A DNA stretch of 64,000 nt from Candidatus Helarchaeota archaeon (GTDB lineage: Archaea; Asgardarchaeota; Lokiarchaeia; Helarchaeales; RDOG01), in the NCBI GenBank assembly GCA_019058315.1, contig JAHPZH010000009.1, positions 44,505 to 108,504 of the forward strand. Reading direction: 5' to 3'. Made by a program: the position numbers and the translations under genes. Positions within the stretch are counted from its first letter, which is position 1, and each line of letters opens with the position of its first letter. Below the pieces are notes generated by a model. That model saw nothing but the letters and a program-made list of their open reading frames with translations, did no database searches and had not been told where the DNA came from. Positions 19,455-29,836 of the stretch are shown piece after piece.

Positions 19455-20669
19455 TTATCTTAATTTATATTTTAATTCCTTAATGTGTCTAGTTATATAC
19501 ATATCGCAAACCAAGCCAAATAATAGAATTTGGATTCCCATTATTATTAATAAGGCGGACAAAACCAAATTTCCTGTTAATAATTGTCCAAACATAATTG
19601 AATTATAAACAACAACTGCACCCACAAGTATTCCACCTGCAACTAATACAGTACCAAGAGCACCAAATAGTGATAATGGATGATAATCACGATATGTTTT
19701 AAGTCCAATAATGGAAATTCGTAAAGCGTAATCAGCAGGATCTGAAATTAATTTTGATTTTCCATGGGGTCTTTTCAAGAATTTAACTGGTACTTCGGTA
19801 ATGCGAAATCCTTCCTCAGCAGCTCTGATTATCAATTCCTGTGTATAAGTATAGTCTGAAGTTATTGGTACTTCCTCTAAAACTTCTCTTCGAATTGCTC
19901 TAAATCCCGTCTGCGAGTCAGTCAAATGTAAGCCCGCAAAACGATTAACACACCATGTAAAGACTTTATTTCCCAATTTTTTAATAGGCCCCATTTTTTC
20001 GATAGTTCCCATGAAGCGAGACCCTAAAACTAGATCCGCTTTATTGTTTTCTGCTATTTCTAATAATTTTGGGATTTCATCAGCATCATATTGCCCATCC
20101 GCATCAATAGTAAGTACTATATCCGCTTCTAATCTTAAAGCCTCTTTGAAGCCATCTTTAATCGAAATACCTAATCCTTTATTCATATCATGATTAAAAA
20201 CATAAGCCCCAGCTTCTTTAGCTCGTTTCCCTGTTTCATCTTTTGAGCCATCATTAATAACAATAATATAATCCAAATATTTTAGAGCTTTAGTTACTAC
20301 ATCTGCTATGGAAGCTTCTTCATTATATGCTGGCATTACTCCAATTCTCTTCTCTACTGGTTTTAAAATTGGCATACTACTTGGTAGAATCGGGACTTTA
20401 CCTGTGTGATGAAATAATTTTATAAAGTAATGGATAAAAAGAAATATTAAACCACCCAAAAAACTCCACCATGCGAAAGCTACGAAATAAGAACCTGCCC
20501 CACCAAATATGTTTGTTGTCAGAGGCCAAATCCAAATTTCTATAAGCATTCTTGGATTCGAAATAAAAACATTCCAAATTGTTATAGCTATAAATACAGC
20601 TATTATTCCAACTATAATTAAGAAAGATAGAGCCAATAGACTCCATCCAATTGAACGTAATCTCGGCAT
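19455..20669 (-). CDS. Membrane-anchored GT2, polyprenyl-phosphate glycosyltransferase-like
   Basis: A 404-residue protein with two N-terminal membrane helices (about residues 10-35 and 58-85), a GT-A domain with IGVMPAYNEEASIADVV, YIIVINDGSKDET and VLTIDADGQYDADEIP (D-x-D metal site), the DPM-like PVKFLKRPHGKSKLI, and two C-terminal helices. This is the layout of dolichyl-phosphate glucose/mannose synthases with membrane segments. It would load a sugar on polyprenyl phosphate at the membrane. It is the first gene of the wecB set. Confidence 0.85.
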   Translation of the reverse strand: MPRLRSIGWSLLALSFLIIVGIIAVFIAITIWNVFISNPRMLIEIWIWPLTTNIFGGAGSYFVAFAWWSFLGGLIFLFIHYFIKLFHHTGKVPILPSSMPILKPVEKRIGVMPAYNEEASIADVVTKALKYLDYIIVINDGSKDETGKRAKEAGAYVFNHDMNKGLGISIKDGFKEALRLEADIVLTIDADGQYDADEIPKLLEIAENNKADLVLGSRFMGTIEKMGPIKKLGNKVFTWCVNRFAGLHLTDSQTGFRAIRREVLEEVPITSDYTYTQELIIRAAEEGFRITEVPVKFLKRPHGKSKLISDPADYALRISIIGLKTYRDYHPLSLFGALGTVLVAGGILVGAVVVYNSIMFGQLLTGNLVLSALLIIMGIQILLFGLVCDMYITRHIKELKYKLR

Positions 20670-20792
20670 TTATAAATCCTTTCCTTATTCCAAAAAATTA
20701 TAAGCACGTTAATTTTATTTGGTTAAATTTCAAATAAAAGTTAATAAAACTCATAATATATTTTTCTTTTCTAATGATGAAAGAGGGTAAAT

Positions 20793-22001
20793 TTGAAAAA
20801 GAAACAAAAAACTAAAAACTTAAACGTTTTAGTAGTTACACATAAAACAGAATCGTTTGTGAGAGATTTGGCGATTCATGTTTCAAAAATAGGGAATAAA
20901 AATATTATATTGTATGGACCAAAACCGGGGAAAAAGGATTTAGAATCTATATTAAAGTCTAAAGTTACTTTTATTCATACTAAAGTTCGCAGTATTTTTA
21001 CTTCAGGTGAAAAAATAGAAGATCAATTTCTAGAAAAACCAAGATTAGAAATGTTTAAACATTTTTTTTCAACATTTTTAGAGCTTTTTAGAATAATTAG
21101 AAAATATAAAATAGATTTAATTCATGCTCATTGGGTTTTACCTTCTGGTTTTATATGTAGTTTAATTTCATATATATTAAAAAAACCTCTAGTTATTACA
21201 GCTCATGGCAGATCAATTTATTTTAATCCAAAATTAGGAAAAACGGTACCAGAAAAAGGCTATGTTCGAATAATGTATAAATTCGTATTTAAGAGAATGA
21301 GTAAGATTATTGCTGTAAGTAAATATGTCAAAGAAGTTATTTTGGAACTGGGAATAGAACCTTCAAAAATAAAACTTATATATAATGGAACTGACCTTAA
21401 GCAGTTCCATCCGGATATTAAAGGCGATAAAATAAAAAGAAAACTAAATTTGGAAGATAAATTCATAATTCTGACTGTAAGAAAGTTTTTTTTCAGAAAA
21501 GGAGTGCAATATTTAATTAAAGCAATATCTTTGGTAAAAAAGAAGATTTCCAATGTAAAATTAATAATAATTGGCTACGGTCCCTACGAATCAAGTTTAA
21601 AATCATTAACAAAAAAATTAGCTTTAAAGGATTATGTTTTATTTTTGGGAAAAATCCAAAACCAAAATCTACCCCCATATTATGCTGCATGTGATGTATT
21701 TGCTATTCCATCTTTAGTGGAGGGCTTTGGAGTTGCCGCTGCAGAAGCTATGGCGATGGAAATACCTCTGATATCAACAAATATTAAAGGTTTGACCGAG
21801 GTTTCAGATTCAACAAATGCGATTGTAGTCCCTCCTGCTAATGAACCTGCTATTTCAGACGCAATTATAAAATTGTGGCAAGATCCGAGACTTCGGGAAG
21901 AATTAGGTAAAAAAGGTCGCCAAAAAATATTAAATTTATTTAATTGGACTCGTGCTGCAAAAGAATATGACAAATTATATGAAATTCTGATTAAAAAGTA
22001 G
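20793..22001 (+). CDS. GT4 glycosyltransferase
   Basis: A 402-residue GT-B enzyme with LVITAHGRSIYF and IDLIHAHWVLPSGF in the acceptor half, and IAVSKYVKEVIL, IYNGTDLKQFHP, ILTVRKFFFRKGVQYL and PSLVEGFGVAAAEAMAMEIP in the donor half. These are typical GT4 motifs, including the conserved Glu of the EAMA segment. Its 3' end overlaps the convergent nucleotidyltransferase gene by 11 bases. The role is sugar addition to a lipid-linked glycan; donor and acceptor are unknown. Confidence 0.87.
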   Translation: MKKKQKTKNLNVLVVTHKTESFVRDLAIHVSKIGNKNIILYGPKPGKKDLESILKSKVTFIHTKVRSIFTSGEKIEDQFLEKPRLEMFKHFFSTFLELFRIIRKYKIDLIHAHWVLPSGFICSLISYILKKPLVITAHGRSIYFNPKLGKTVPEKGYVRIMYKFVFKRMSKIIAVSKYVKEVILELGIEPSKIKLIYNGTDLKQFHPDIKGDKIKRKLNLEDKFIILTVRKFFFRKGVQYLIKAISLVKKKISNVKLIIIGYGPYESSLKSLTKKLALKDYVLFLGKIQNQNLPPYYAACDVFAIPSLVEGFGVAAAEAMAMEIPLISTNIKGLTEVSDSTNAIVVPPANEPAISDAIIKLWQDPRLREELGKKGRQKILNLFNWTRAAKEYDKLYEILIKK

Positions 22002-23304
22002 ACTTTGAAATTCTCTTTAATTCATAGAGTTTATGAGCATTAATACAAGCTTTTCGAAGAGTATCTATCTGATATTCGATATTATTTTGCTCAAATTTTA
22101 GAGTATAGATATGCCTCAAAGATTTGATTGCATTTTTTATATAAAATGCTTGCTTTTGGGTATTTTTAATCGAAAAAAGTGTCGAAAGAGCCGCAGTATA
22201 TATTTTTATTATTGGAGATTGTTTTGAAAATATATTATTTAAAGTAAAAAATCTTTTATGATTCCTCATATATGTAAAATTTTCATAAATTTGTAATAAT
22301 AACGAACCAAAATAAACTAGAAATTTATTATTTAAAATGAAATCTTTAAGATAATATTCTATATAAGGATAAAAATAGTATAATTCTAAAAATTTTGGAA
22401 TTTTTTTAATAAATTTGAATGGATCTCCGGCATTTTTCCTCGTAATATACTCAAAATAGTACATAAGAACTTCTATAAGATCATCAGAAGTTGAATGCCA
22501 TAATTTAATAGGATCTAAACCAGATTCATTATATTCTGGTCTTAACTTTAACTTGGTGAATTTTTTTATTTTTTCATCTAAATTTGGAAATCTTTCTGAT
22601 AAAAATGGTAATTTTTTATAACATTTTTGAAAATTTATTGCTCTTTCCTTATAAGTTGCCTCATAACATCTCATTAATATAGTTAAAGCAGTAGCAATTT
22701 CTAAATATACTTTTCCACATTCATAGATACAGGATTCATTAAGGAATGAGTCTTTAAGGAATAATGAAGGATTTTTTGGATAATATTCAAGCAATCCAAT
22801 AATTTTGTTTAAAAGAACTCTCAAACCACTTGAATAAGTAATATCTTCTTTTCGGATTTGAATTAGTTGACGAACATCTGATCCATATATAAGTCTACTA
22901 CCTTCTTTTAATTCAAAATTACTAATATCTGGTGGTAACCTTGTTAAGCTCTTCTTTTTAACTATTTTAATATTGATATGAAAATGACCTGGTGAAGCCT
23001 TATAATACCAATCACTGGGAATTTTCAAGACATTATGAATATTGGATATTAATTTTATGTAGTCATTTTCAGAAATCTTATGATTTGAGACAACTATTAA
23101 ATCGTAATCTTTTAATGGAATTAATTCGCGATTATTAATAATTTTTATTGAACCCTCTCCACGCCCAAATCCCCCAACAAGGATTATAGAACCGACATTT
23201 TTAATTTTTTTAAGAATTTCCTGACAAATTATTCTCATATGTGAGGAAATAAAAGATTCAATCCAATCTTCGCTATAATCAGTAAATGTGTTCAAATTTT
23301 TCAC
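21991..23304 (-). CDS. Nucleotidyltransferase-like protein with large helical C-terminus
   Basis: A 437-residue protein. Near the N-terminus is GGFGRGEGS (residues 44-52), then DYDLI (66-70) about 15 residues on, which matches the pol-beta/MNT nucleotidyltransferase pattern (G-G-x-G-x-G-E with a D-x-D metal pair). The remaining 300 residues are helical and unlike anything I recognise. The GTG start overlaps the stop of the upstream phosphatase-superfamily gene as GTGA, so translation is probably coupled. It could transfer a nucleotide or phosphoryl group to a glycan precursor, which is inference only. Confidence 0.55.
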   Translation of the reverse strand: MKNLNTFTDYSEDWIESFISSHMRIICQEILKKIKNVGSIILVGGFGRGEGSIKIINNRELIPLKDYDLIVVSNHKISENDYIKLISNIHNVLKIPSDWYYKASPGHFHINIKIVKKKSLTRLPPDISNFELKEGSRLIYGSDVRQLIQIRKEDITYSSGLRVLLNKIIGLLEYYPKNPSLFLKDSFLNESCIYECGKVYLEIATALTILMRCYEATYKERAINFQKCYKKLPFLSERFPNLDEKIKKFTKLKLRPEYNESGLDPIKLWHSTSDDLIEVLMYYFEYITRKNAGDPFKFIKKIPKFLELYYFYPYIEYYLKDFILNNKFLVYFGSLLLQIYENFTYMRNHKRFFTLNNIFSKQSPIIKIYTAALSTLFSIKNTQKQAFYIKNAIKSLRHIYTLKFEQNNIEYQIDTLRKACINAHKLYELKRISKSTF

Positions 23305-24545
23305 GAATTTTCAATTTTTAATATAGATTTTCCTAAAATACCTCTTTTAGGAGGCAAATTTAAAATCTCTAGAATTGTTGGGAGAATATCAATAAATTCC
23401 ATTTTCTTTTTGATTTTTTGAGGAGAAATATTTAATCCATTTAAAATAAACAGGGCATTTAAATTCGAATGAGTAGGAAAATAACCATGCATACCTTTGA
23501 CTATTTCTGTTCCTTGATAAAAATTTGGTAAAATAAGAGTTCCTGGGTTAACAGCAAATATTAAGTCACCATAAATATTAGTATTAGGAATATGAAGCTG
23601 TTTTTTTTCTTTAAGAGTAAGAAAATGTCCCTCTGGAAATTTATCTAATTGATTTTTTATTTGTTTGTGTATTGAGATATTTTTAGTATAAAAACGTGCT
23701 AAAGTGGAATCTAAAAAAATTTGATAATCTTTACCTATTTTTAAATTCAATGGTTTTAAACAAGCAAAAATATTCAATATTTTTTTAATTTTAACCATTC
23801 CGTGGTCCGAAAGAATTAAAAATGACGTGTCATCACTTCTATTTTCAAAAGTTTCAAAAATTTCTTTAATATTGTAATCAGTTTTTTTAAGTGTTTCATT
23901 AAATTTTGATGAATTGGGACCATTCTTATGACTTATGGTGTCTAAGTCAAAAAATCTAAAGAGATAAAAATCAAAACTATTCTTTTTTGAAATATTTGTC
24001 CGAAACATTTTCATTGTATCTTTATCATTATGTACAAATGGAAAATTAATAAATAAGGATTTTTTTTGGTTATTACGTAAGATATCAAAGAGTGTTTGAA
24101 TTCTTCCTATTGAATTTTTTTCTACAATGCTCTTAACCATTGGAATATTAAAATTTTTTAGTAGATTCCATGGAATCAGAGTAGTTCTTGGAAATTGTCT
24201 GAAATTTTTAAGAGTCTGTGTTGTATAACAAATGGGAGCAGTTAATATTTTCTTGAAATACAAGTTAGGAATACGTTTTACAAAAAAATTTAAAAGAAGA
24301 AGAAATGGATTATAAGTCCATCGAAATGGTGAATGAGAAGGATCGTAATAATAATCTAACCAAATTTTATGTTGATCAGGGTATAAACCAGAAAATATTG
24401 TAGGTTCTATCCCTCGAAATGCTAATAAGGGCTCTATTTTTGCAAAAATGCCATCTTCAGCAAGACGATACAAGAATGGAGAATACTTTTTCGAAATATA
24501 TGCGTAACCTAATGCATCTATCATCAACATAATTAATTTTTTCAT
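23301..24545 (-). CDS. Alkaline phosphatase superfamily phosphodiesterase (type I PDE/NPP-like)
   Basis: A 414-residue protein with a full set of the two-metal site residues: D10 in LMIDALGY, the nucleophile T49 in RGIEPTIFSG, D and H in FFDLDTISHKNG, D-H in LILSDHGM, and H in GMHGYFPTH. The nucleotide pyrophosphatase/phosphodiesterase and phosphoglycerate mutase groups share this set. No signal peptide or membrane helix is seen, so it acts in the cytoplasm. It is coupled by overlap to the nucleotidyltransferase-like gene and preceded by a GT2 gene. A joint role in handling a phosphodiester or nucleotide-linked intermediate is plausible. Confidence 0.78.
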   Translation of the reverse strand: MKKLIMLMIDALGYAYISKKYSPFLYRLAEDGIFAKIEPLLAFRGIEPTIFSGLYPDQHKIWLDYYYDPSHSPFRWTYNPFLLLLNFFVKRIPNLYFKKILTAPICYTTQTLKNFRQFPRTTLIPWNLLKNFNIPMVKSIVEKNSIGRIQTLFDILRNNQKKSLFINFPFVHNDKDTMKMFRTNISKKNSFDFYLFRFFDLDTISHKNGPNSSKFNETLKKTDYNIKEIFETFENRSDDTSFLILSDHGMVKIKKILNIFACLKPLNLKIGKDYQIFLDSTLARFYTKNISIHKQIKNQLDKFPEGHFLTLKEKKQLHIPNTNIYGDLIFAVNPGTLILPNFYQGTEIVKGMHGYFPTHSNLNALFILNGLNISPQKIKKKMEFIDILPTILEILNLPPKRGILGKSILKIENS

Positions 24546-24564
24546 AATTTAAACCAAGGATATT

Positions 24565-25371
24565 TTATGCATTACTAATTTTTGCTCTAATATATCCCAC
24601 CATATATGGAAATAACATGGAAACATCAAATAAATTAAATCTTGGATTACGCGCTAAAACTTTTGGAACTCTTTTCATTTTTGCTTTATTAAATCCAGAA
24701 TCATAAGAACGCTTTACAAACCACCTTAATTTTAATTTTTTATCAGATATTTTATGATAAACAATAGCTTTGGGAGAATATAATATTTTAAATTTTTTTG
24801 CTGCCCTTTCACAATATTGAGTCTCTTCTCCACCATACATTAATTTCGGATATTTGCCAATAGAGGTATCGAATACCCCTATTTCATTAAAAACTTCTCT
24901 TTTTAAAGAAAAATTGCATCCTATAATCCTATCTACATAAAAAGGAAAGCTTCCTAAATTTAGTAAAGATAACCATTCCCTGGCTAATAAAGACTTCTTT
25001 ATCAACTGAGAAACATTTTTTGGCCAGATGGGTTTAATCATACCACCAACAATACCTACATCTTTTAAATTATAGGATTTAGAAATATAATACAACCATT
25101 TCTTATGTGCAATTGCATCATCATCAATAAATGCTATTATATCACCTTTTGATTTTTGAATTCCCAAATTCCGAGAGTAACTTAATCCCGGTCTCTTTTC
25201 AATAAACACTTTTAAACCAAATATGTCCTCAATTTCTTTAATTTTTTTTGTTTCTTTTGATGTAGCTATTACTAAGATTTCATCGGGTTTCAAAATCTGA
25301 TTATTTATAGATTTTAAACAGTTTTTTAAATTTGAACTTTCAAATTTTGTTGGAATAACTACAGAAAGCAT
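24565..25371 (-). CDS. GT2 glycosyltransferase
   Basis: A 268-residue GT-A enzyme starting LSVVIPTKFESSNLKNCL, with KGDIIAFIDDDAIAH as the metal-binding acidic motif and YGGEETQYCERAAKKF as the later acidic segment used in catalysis. It is the first gene of a minus-strand set with the phosphodiesterase and nucleotidyltransferase genes (19-base gap, then overlap). The 193 bases upstream, up to the flippase, hold no gene and should carry the divergent promoters. Confidence 0.85.
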   Translation of the reverse strand: MLSVVIPTKFESSNLKNCLKSINNQILKPDEILVIATSKETKKIKEIEDIFGLKVFIEKRPGLSYSRNLGIQKSKGDIIAFIDDDAIAHKKWLYYISKSYNLKDVGIVGGMIKPIWPKNVSQLIKKSLLAREWLSLLNLGSFPFYVDRIIGCNFSLKREVFNEIGVFDTSIGKYPKLMYGGEETQYCERAAKKFKILYSPKAIVYHKISDKKLKLRWFVKRSYDSGFNKAKMKRVPKVLARNPRFNLFDVSMLFPYMVGYIRAKISNA

Positions 25372-25564
25372 TTTTTTATCTCGATAATCCTCATTATGTC
25401 ATATTTTGAATTTTAAACAAAATTAACTTAATTTGCTATTTATTATCCTACATAAAAATATTGAGATTCTATAATAAATTCAATTATGATTAATAGTAAT
25501 TATTTTATTAAAATCAATTTATTTGAAGTAAACAATAATAATTTTAGTCCAATCGGTTGTAACT

Positions 25565-27112
25565 TTGAAAATCAAAGAAAATATAGAGAAAAATGGAAAT
25601 AGATCCATTTCTCAAAAACTTGCTAAAGAAAGCATACACTCGGTCAGCTGGTTATTAGTTTTCCGGATATCAGCCATTATTTCCTCTATAATAATAGCAA
25701 ATTTACTTCTTGAACAATATTATGGAATCTATTCAGTATTAAGCTCATGGGGACTGGTTTTAAATTATGTTTGTAGTATGGGAATTCCAGTTGCCGCAGC
25801 TAAGATAATTTCAGAAAATAGAATTAAAAATCCTGAAAAAAATTATACACTTTTTGCGAATATGATTTTAATTAATCTAATTAATTTTATTTTTGTTTTT
25901 GTTTTTTCTATTCTAACATTTAATTTCTTTATTTCTAATGTTTACAACGTAAAAATTTATGATATTCCGTTATTTGAAACCTTATTATTGTTAACAGTTT
26001 TAAAAGCATCGATTTATTCCTTCTTTTCTTTGGAACAAGGTATAGCTACTGGATATCGTGAATTTAAAGCTATTGCACTTATTTTTATAATTTGTTATTT
26101 CGCTAAAATTCCAATTCTCTATGTGATGGTTAATAATTACAATATAAATGGAGTGTTTCTGACTGAAATAATTACGGAGTTAATAGTATTTTTTTGCTTT
26201 TACGTATTTCTATCAAATTATTTTAAAAGAAATAATATTAAAATCATGTTTAAAATTAAAAAAGAGCAAATAAAGAAAATATATCGCTTAGGAATTCCTT
26301 CATTTCTATCAAATTTAATATTTATTTCTGTAAATTGGTTTGGATTAACGATTTTGGCGATAAATCTTTCTTTTGTTGATGTTGGGTATTTTCAGACTTC
26401 TCTAAATATTGCAAATTTGATTTTTCTCATCCCTTACGGAATAATAGCTCCATTTTTACCTGAAATTACAGAAAAATATCAACAAAATAAAGAAGATTTC
26501 CATAAAACAATCTCAAAAGTATTAAAATTAATTATTTTGATTATATTTCCGTTAATAATTTTTGTAGGCCTTTTTTCACCATTTCTAATTAAAATTTTTT
26601 ATCCAAAATATTACAGCTTGTTGACTTTTTATTCAACTTACATTTTACTCCCATATGTATTCATTAGTGGATTTACGATGGTTTTTTTTTATTCATTTAT
26701 TTCCATGGAAAAAAGTCGAGTTTTAATCGCTTTAGAAGGGTGTAAAGCAATAAGTTTTTTTATTTTTACCATAATTTTAGTACCTGTATACGGGATTTTA
26801 GGTTTAGCTTATGTATATTTTCTATCTTTTTTGATTTATTCGATTATTTATCATTTAGTAATTATCCACTATAAATTCAAGTTTTCAGTGTTACCTCTTA
26901 TCATGGTGAGTATATTATACGGAGGTTTTCTTTTATATTCCTCTATTTTATCTGAAATTAATATATACTCTCTTATTTGGATAATTAGTGCTGTAACACT
27001 TTGTATAATTGTCTCAACAACTTCATTTATCCAATTATGGAAAGATCAAGATTGCAAAAATTTTATCTTAAGTTTAATCAGTATTTTTAAAAGGAGCTCA
27101 AATCCTGACTAA
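25565..27112 (+). CDS. Oligosaccharide flippase, MOP/Wzx-like (copy 2)
   Basis: A 515-residue protein with about 14 hydrophobic segments and the early motif YYGIYSVLSSWGLVLNYV followed by GIPVAAAKIISE, typical of Wzx-like MOP exporters. It is only distantly similar to the flippase at 11670. It probably flips a second lipid-linked glycan or a variant of the first. TTG is the start, and it ends 2 bases before the downstream GT4 gene, so the two are cotranscribed. Confidence 0.8.
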   Translation: MKIKENIEKNGNRSISQKLAKESIHSVSWLLVFRISAIISSIIIANLLLEQYYGIYSVLSSWGLVLNYVCSMGIPVAAAKIISENRIKNPEKNYTLFANMILINLINFIFVFVFSILTFNFFISNVYNVKIYDIPLFETLLLLTVLKASIYSFFSLEQGIATGYREFKAIALIFIICYFAKIPILYVMVNNYNINGVFLTEIITELIVFFCFYVFLSNYFKRNNIKIMFKIKKEQIKKIYRLGIPSFLSNLIFISVNWFGLTILAINLSFVDVGYFQTSLNIANLIFLIPYGIIAPFLPEITEKYQQNKEDFHKTISKVLKLIILIIFPLIIFVGLFSPFLIKIFYPKYYSLLTFYSTYILLPYVFISGFTMVFFYSFISMEKSRVLIALEGCKAISFFIFTIILVPVYGILGLAYVYFLSFLIYSIIYHLVIIHYKFKFSVLPLIMVSILYGGFLLYSSILSEINIYSLIWIISAVTLCIIVSTTSFIQLWKDQDCKNFILSLISIFKRSSNPD

Positions 27113-27114
27113 AA

Positions 27115-28281
27115 ATGTCAAAATTAAAAATCCTCTTGTTAACAATTTATAATTATCCCCATCCTGGAGGGATTTCCTCCCATATTAGTAATCTAAGAGA
27201 TGGTTTAACAGAATTAAAGACAAAAGTAGAAATTTTTTCAACAAGTTCCTTATCAAAACTTTTTAATTCTTTTATTCGAATCATTTATTTTCTCAGAAAA
27301 TTAAATCTGGCAATATTTTATTTCTTTTATTTAAATATTTTGAAGATTTACTTTCAGATTCGCTTATTTGTGAATTATTTGAAGAATAAATGGAATGTAA
27401 TAAATGCACAAGACCCTATTGCTTTAAATTGTACTAAATTAATTAGAATTTTCTTTAAACCAACACTAATTTTAACTGTTCATGGTTTCCTTGCTGCGGA
27501 AACATTAGTAGATTTGGATACTAAAAATAGTTTTATTAGTAATTTACTTATAAAAGAAGAAAAAAAATCATATTTTGATGCTGATAGAATAATTACAATA
27601 GAAAATAGTAGAAAAGAGCATATTCTTAAATATATTAATAATCCTAAAAAAATTTTAATCCGAAATAACTTCGTAAATACTTCAATTTTCAGAAAATTTC
27701 GAAATAATTATTTTAAGAGTAAATTTTCTTTACCAAAAGAAGCATATATTATTCTTTTTCCCAAAAGAATAGTGAAAGCTTCAGGAGTGAAATATTTTAT
27801 TGAGGCAGCTAAAGAATTACTCAAAATAGAAAAGCATTATTATTTTATTATCTTAGGAAAAGGATATCTATTAAAAAAAATTAAAAAATTGACTAAGAAT
27901 CAAAAAAATATCTTATATCATGACCCCATTCCCAATTCATTCATGCCATATCTCATAAATTCATCGAAAATTACAGTTATTCCATCTATTTCTCTTGGTT
28001 CTACAAAAGAAGGAAGCAGTATGGCAATAATTGAATCAATGGCTTGTGGTATTCCAGTTATTGCAACTAGAGTTGGAGGAAATCCTGCACTAATTAAGTC
28101 AGGAAAAACAGGTTTATTGATCCCTGAAAAGAATAGTAATGCAATAAGTGAAACAATAATTCGATTATATGAAGATAAAGAACTATGGAATAAAATCTCT
28201 ATTAATTCCCGTGAATTTATAATTAAAAATTACTCTCATATTAAAGCTGCAAAATTTTTTCTAAAAAATTATTTTCTATGA
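27115..28281 (+). CDS. GT4 glycosyltransferase
   Basis: A 388-residue GT-B enzyme: LKILLLTIYNYPHPGGISSHI (acceptor loop with the glycine pair) at the start, LILTVHGFLAAE, then ILFPKRIVKASGVKYF and KEGSSMAIIESMACGIPV in the donor half, with the conserved Glu of IIES. It follows the flippase by 2 bases. Its last bases overlap the convergent GT4 gene by 13 bases. It adds a sugar on the cytoplasmic side; donor and acceptor are unknown. Confidence 0.86.
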   Translation: MSKLKILLLTIYNYPHPGGISSHISNLRDGLTELKTKVEIFSTSSLSKLFNSFIRIIYFLRKLNLAIFYFFYLNILKIYFQIRLFVNYLKNKWNVINAQDPIALNCTKLIRIFFKPTLILTVHGFLAAETLVDLDTKNSFISNLLIKEEKKSYFDADRIITIENSRKEHILKYINNPKKILIRNNFVNTSIFRKFRNNYFKSKFSLPKEAYIILFPKRIVKASGVKYFIEAAKELLKIEKHYYFIILGKGYLLKKIKKLTKNQKNILYHDPIPNSFMPYLINSSKITVIPSISLGSTKEGSSMAIIESMACGIPVIATRVGGNPALIKSGKTGLLIPEKNSNAISETIIRLYEDKELWNKISINSREFIIKNYSHIKAAKFFLKNYFL

Positions 28282-29405
28282 TAAAACATTTTTATTGTTG
28301 ACACATAAATTTTATGAATTTTCTTGAAAATCTTTTTTGAGTCAAACTTATTTTCAATTATTTTTCTGCTATTTTTACCCATTTCTCTTCTTAATTCTGG
28401 TCTGGAAATTAATGTATTAATGTTATTTTTAAGAGCTAAATAATCATTTTTTGGAATTAAAAAACCATTAAATTCGTGTTTAATCAATTCCTGGACTCCT
28501 CCTACAGCAGTTGCTATAATTGGAGCTTCACACGCCATCGCTTCTAATATAACTGTTGGTTGTCCTTCATATAAACTTGGTAAGACGAATAAATCACAAG
28601 CAGAATAGTATATTGGTAGTTTATCATTAGAAATTTTACCTAAAAAAAACACTTTATCTTTTATCCTATGTTTTTTTGCAAATTTGATTAATTTCCTTTT
28701 TTGTGGGCCATCACCAATTATTTGTAGACAAATATTTGAATATTTTTTCGCTAATTCCTGTATTGCTAATATGAGATTACCTATTCCTTTTGTAGAAACA
28801 AGGCGACTTACGATTAGAACAATTATTTTATTATTTAATCCATTTACTTTCTTGAAATCAATAATTCTTTGCTCATTAGATCTCCTAAATTTTTTCGAAT
28901 CTATGAAATTTGGAATAAGATCAATTTTTTTTATCGTATATTGTTTTGCTCTAATCTGGAGGAATTTATTAATGGCTATAATCCTATCAGTGTTTTTTAA
29001 AATGAATTTTACTAAAAAAGGGATTTTTCTCGCAAAATTATAAATTCCCCCACCATGTAATGTAATAATAACTGGAATTTTTAAAATTTTTTTAATTAAA
29101 ATGGCAGCTAAACCTTCTGAAATAACTCCATTTGCATGTATTATATGAGTTTTTAACTTTTTATGATTTTTGATAAATGATATAAAATACATTAATGTTT
29201 TAAATAAAAATCGAATAATTGGGAAATTTAAGGACTTTAAGGAAAAAATTTTAACATTTTTCTTTGAAATTTTCAATGAGCCGAAAGAAAAGATCGTTGT
29301 TTTATATTTTAATTTTATTGAATTTTTTAAAAGTAAATAACAATAAATCTCTTGTCCCCCAATTTTGTCTGGAAATATTCCACGTGTAAATATCGCCAAA
29401 TTCAT
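28269..29405 (-). CDS. GT4 glycosyltransferase
   Basis: A 378-residue GT-B enzyme: MNLAIFTRGIFPDKIGGQE with the glycine pair of the acceptor loop, VIITLHGGGIYNFA, IIAINKFLQIRAKQ, LIPNFIDSKKF, IVSRLVSTKGIGNLIL and PSLYEGQPTVILEAMACEAP. All GT4 motifs are in place and the length is normal. It is the last gene of the large glycan locus and is transcribed leftward. The promoter should lie in the 431-base gap upstream. Confidence 0.87.
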   Translation of the reverse strand: MNLAIFTRGIFPDKIGGQEIYCYLLLKNSIKLKYKTTIFSFGSLKISKKNVKIFSLKSLNFPIIRFLFKTLMYFISFIKNHKKLKTHIIHANGVISEGLAAILIKKILKIPVIITLHGGGIYNFARKIPFLVKFILKNTDRIIAINKFLQIRAKQYTIKKIDLIPNFIDSKKFRRSNEQRIIDFKKVNGLNNKIIVLIVSRLVSTKGIGNLILAIQELAKKYSNICLQIIGDGPQKRKLIKFAKKHRIKDKVFFLGKISNDKLPIYYSACDLFVLPSLYEGQPTVILEAMACEAPIIATAVGGVQELIKHEFNGFLIPKNDYLALKNNINTLISRPELRREMGKNSRKIIENKFDSKKIFKKIHKIYVSTIKMFYHRK

Positions 29406-29836
29406 AAATAATCACAAATTTATGAAGACTTTTACTTTACAAATTATTTTTTAACTCATTATTTAATAACAAGAAAATCACAATCTTAACAAATTATTAA
29501 TTAACCATTGTTTTTCCTTTCGGTTTTTAATGTTTTTAGATAAAACTGACCAAATGAACATAAAAGATTTTGAATTTATTTAAATCAATACTTAATAATA
29601 TAAGAATCAATTTAAGTAAATAATTTATTATAATCTTTTTCTTTTAAATAAGATGATATTTAGCAATAATTTAATCTAAAAACTCAATTCTATGACAGAA
29701 TTCTTAATTCCTTTCCATTATTTTACCTAAAAGAAACATATGAAAAAACTTTTAATAAGAGAAATCTAAGTGAATTTTTATAATATTATTATTAGAAAAT
29801 ATTTTTTTTCCAAAAAAAAATATAACAAGAAAAAAT
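29406..29836. other. AT-rich intergenic gap at the end of the glycan locus
   Basis: I see no supported gene, RNA or repeat in these 431 bases. They lie between two divergent genes, so they should hold the promoters for the GT4 gene on the left and the small membrane protein on the right. A 61-codon frame starting near 29770 overlaps the membrane protein in another frame and looks like chance. Confidence 0.5.
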
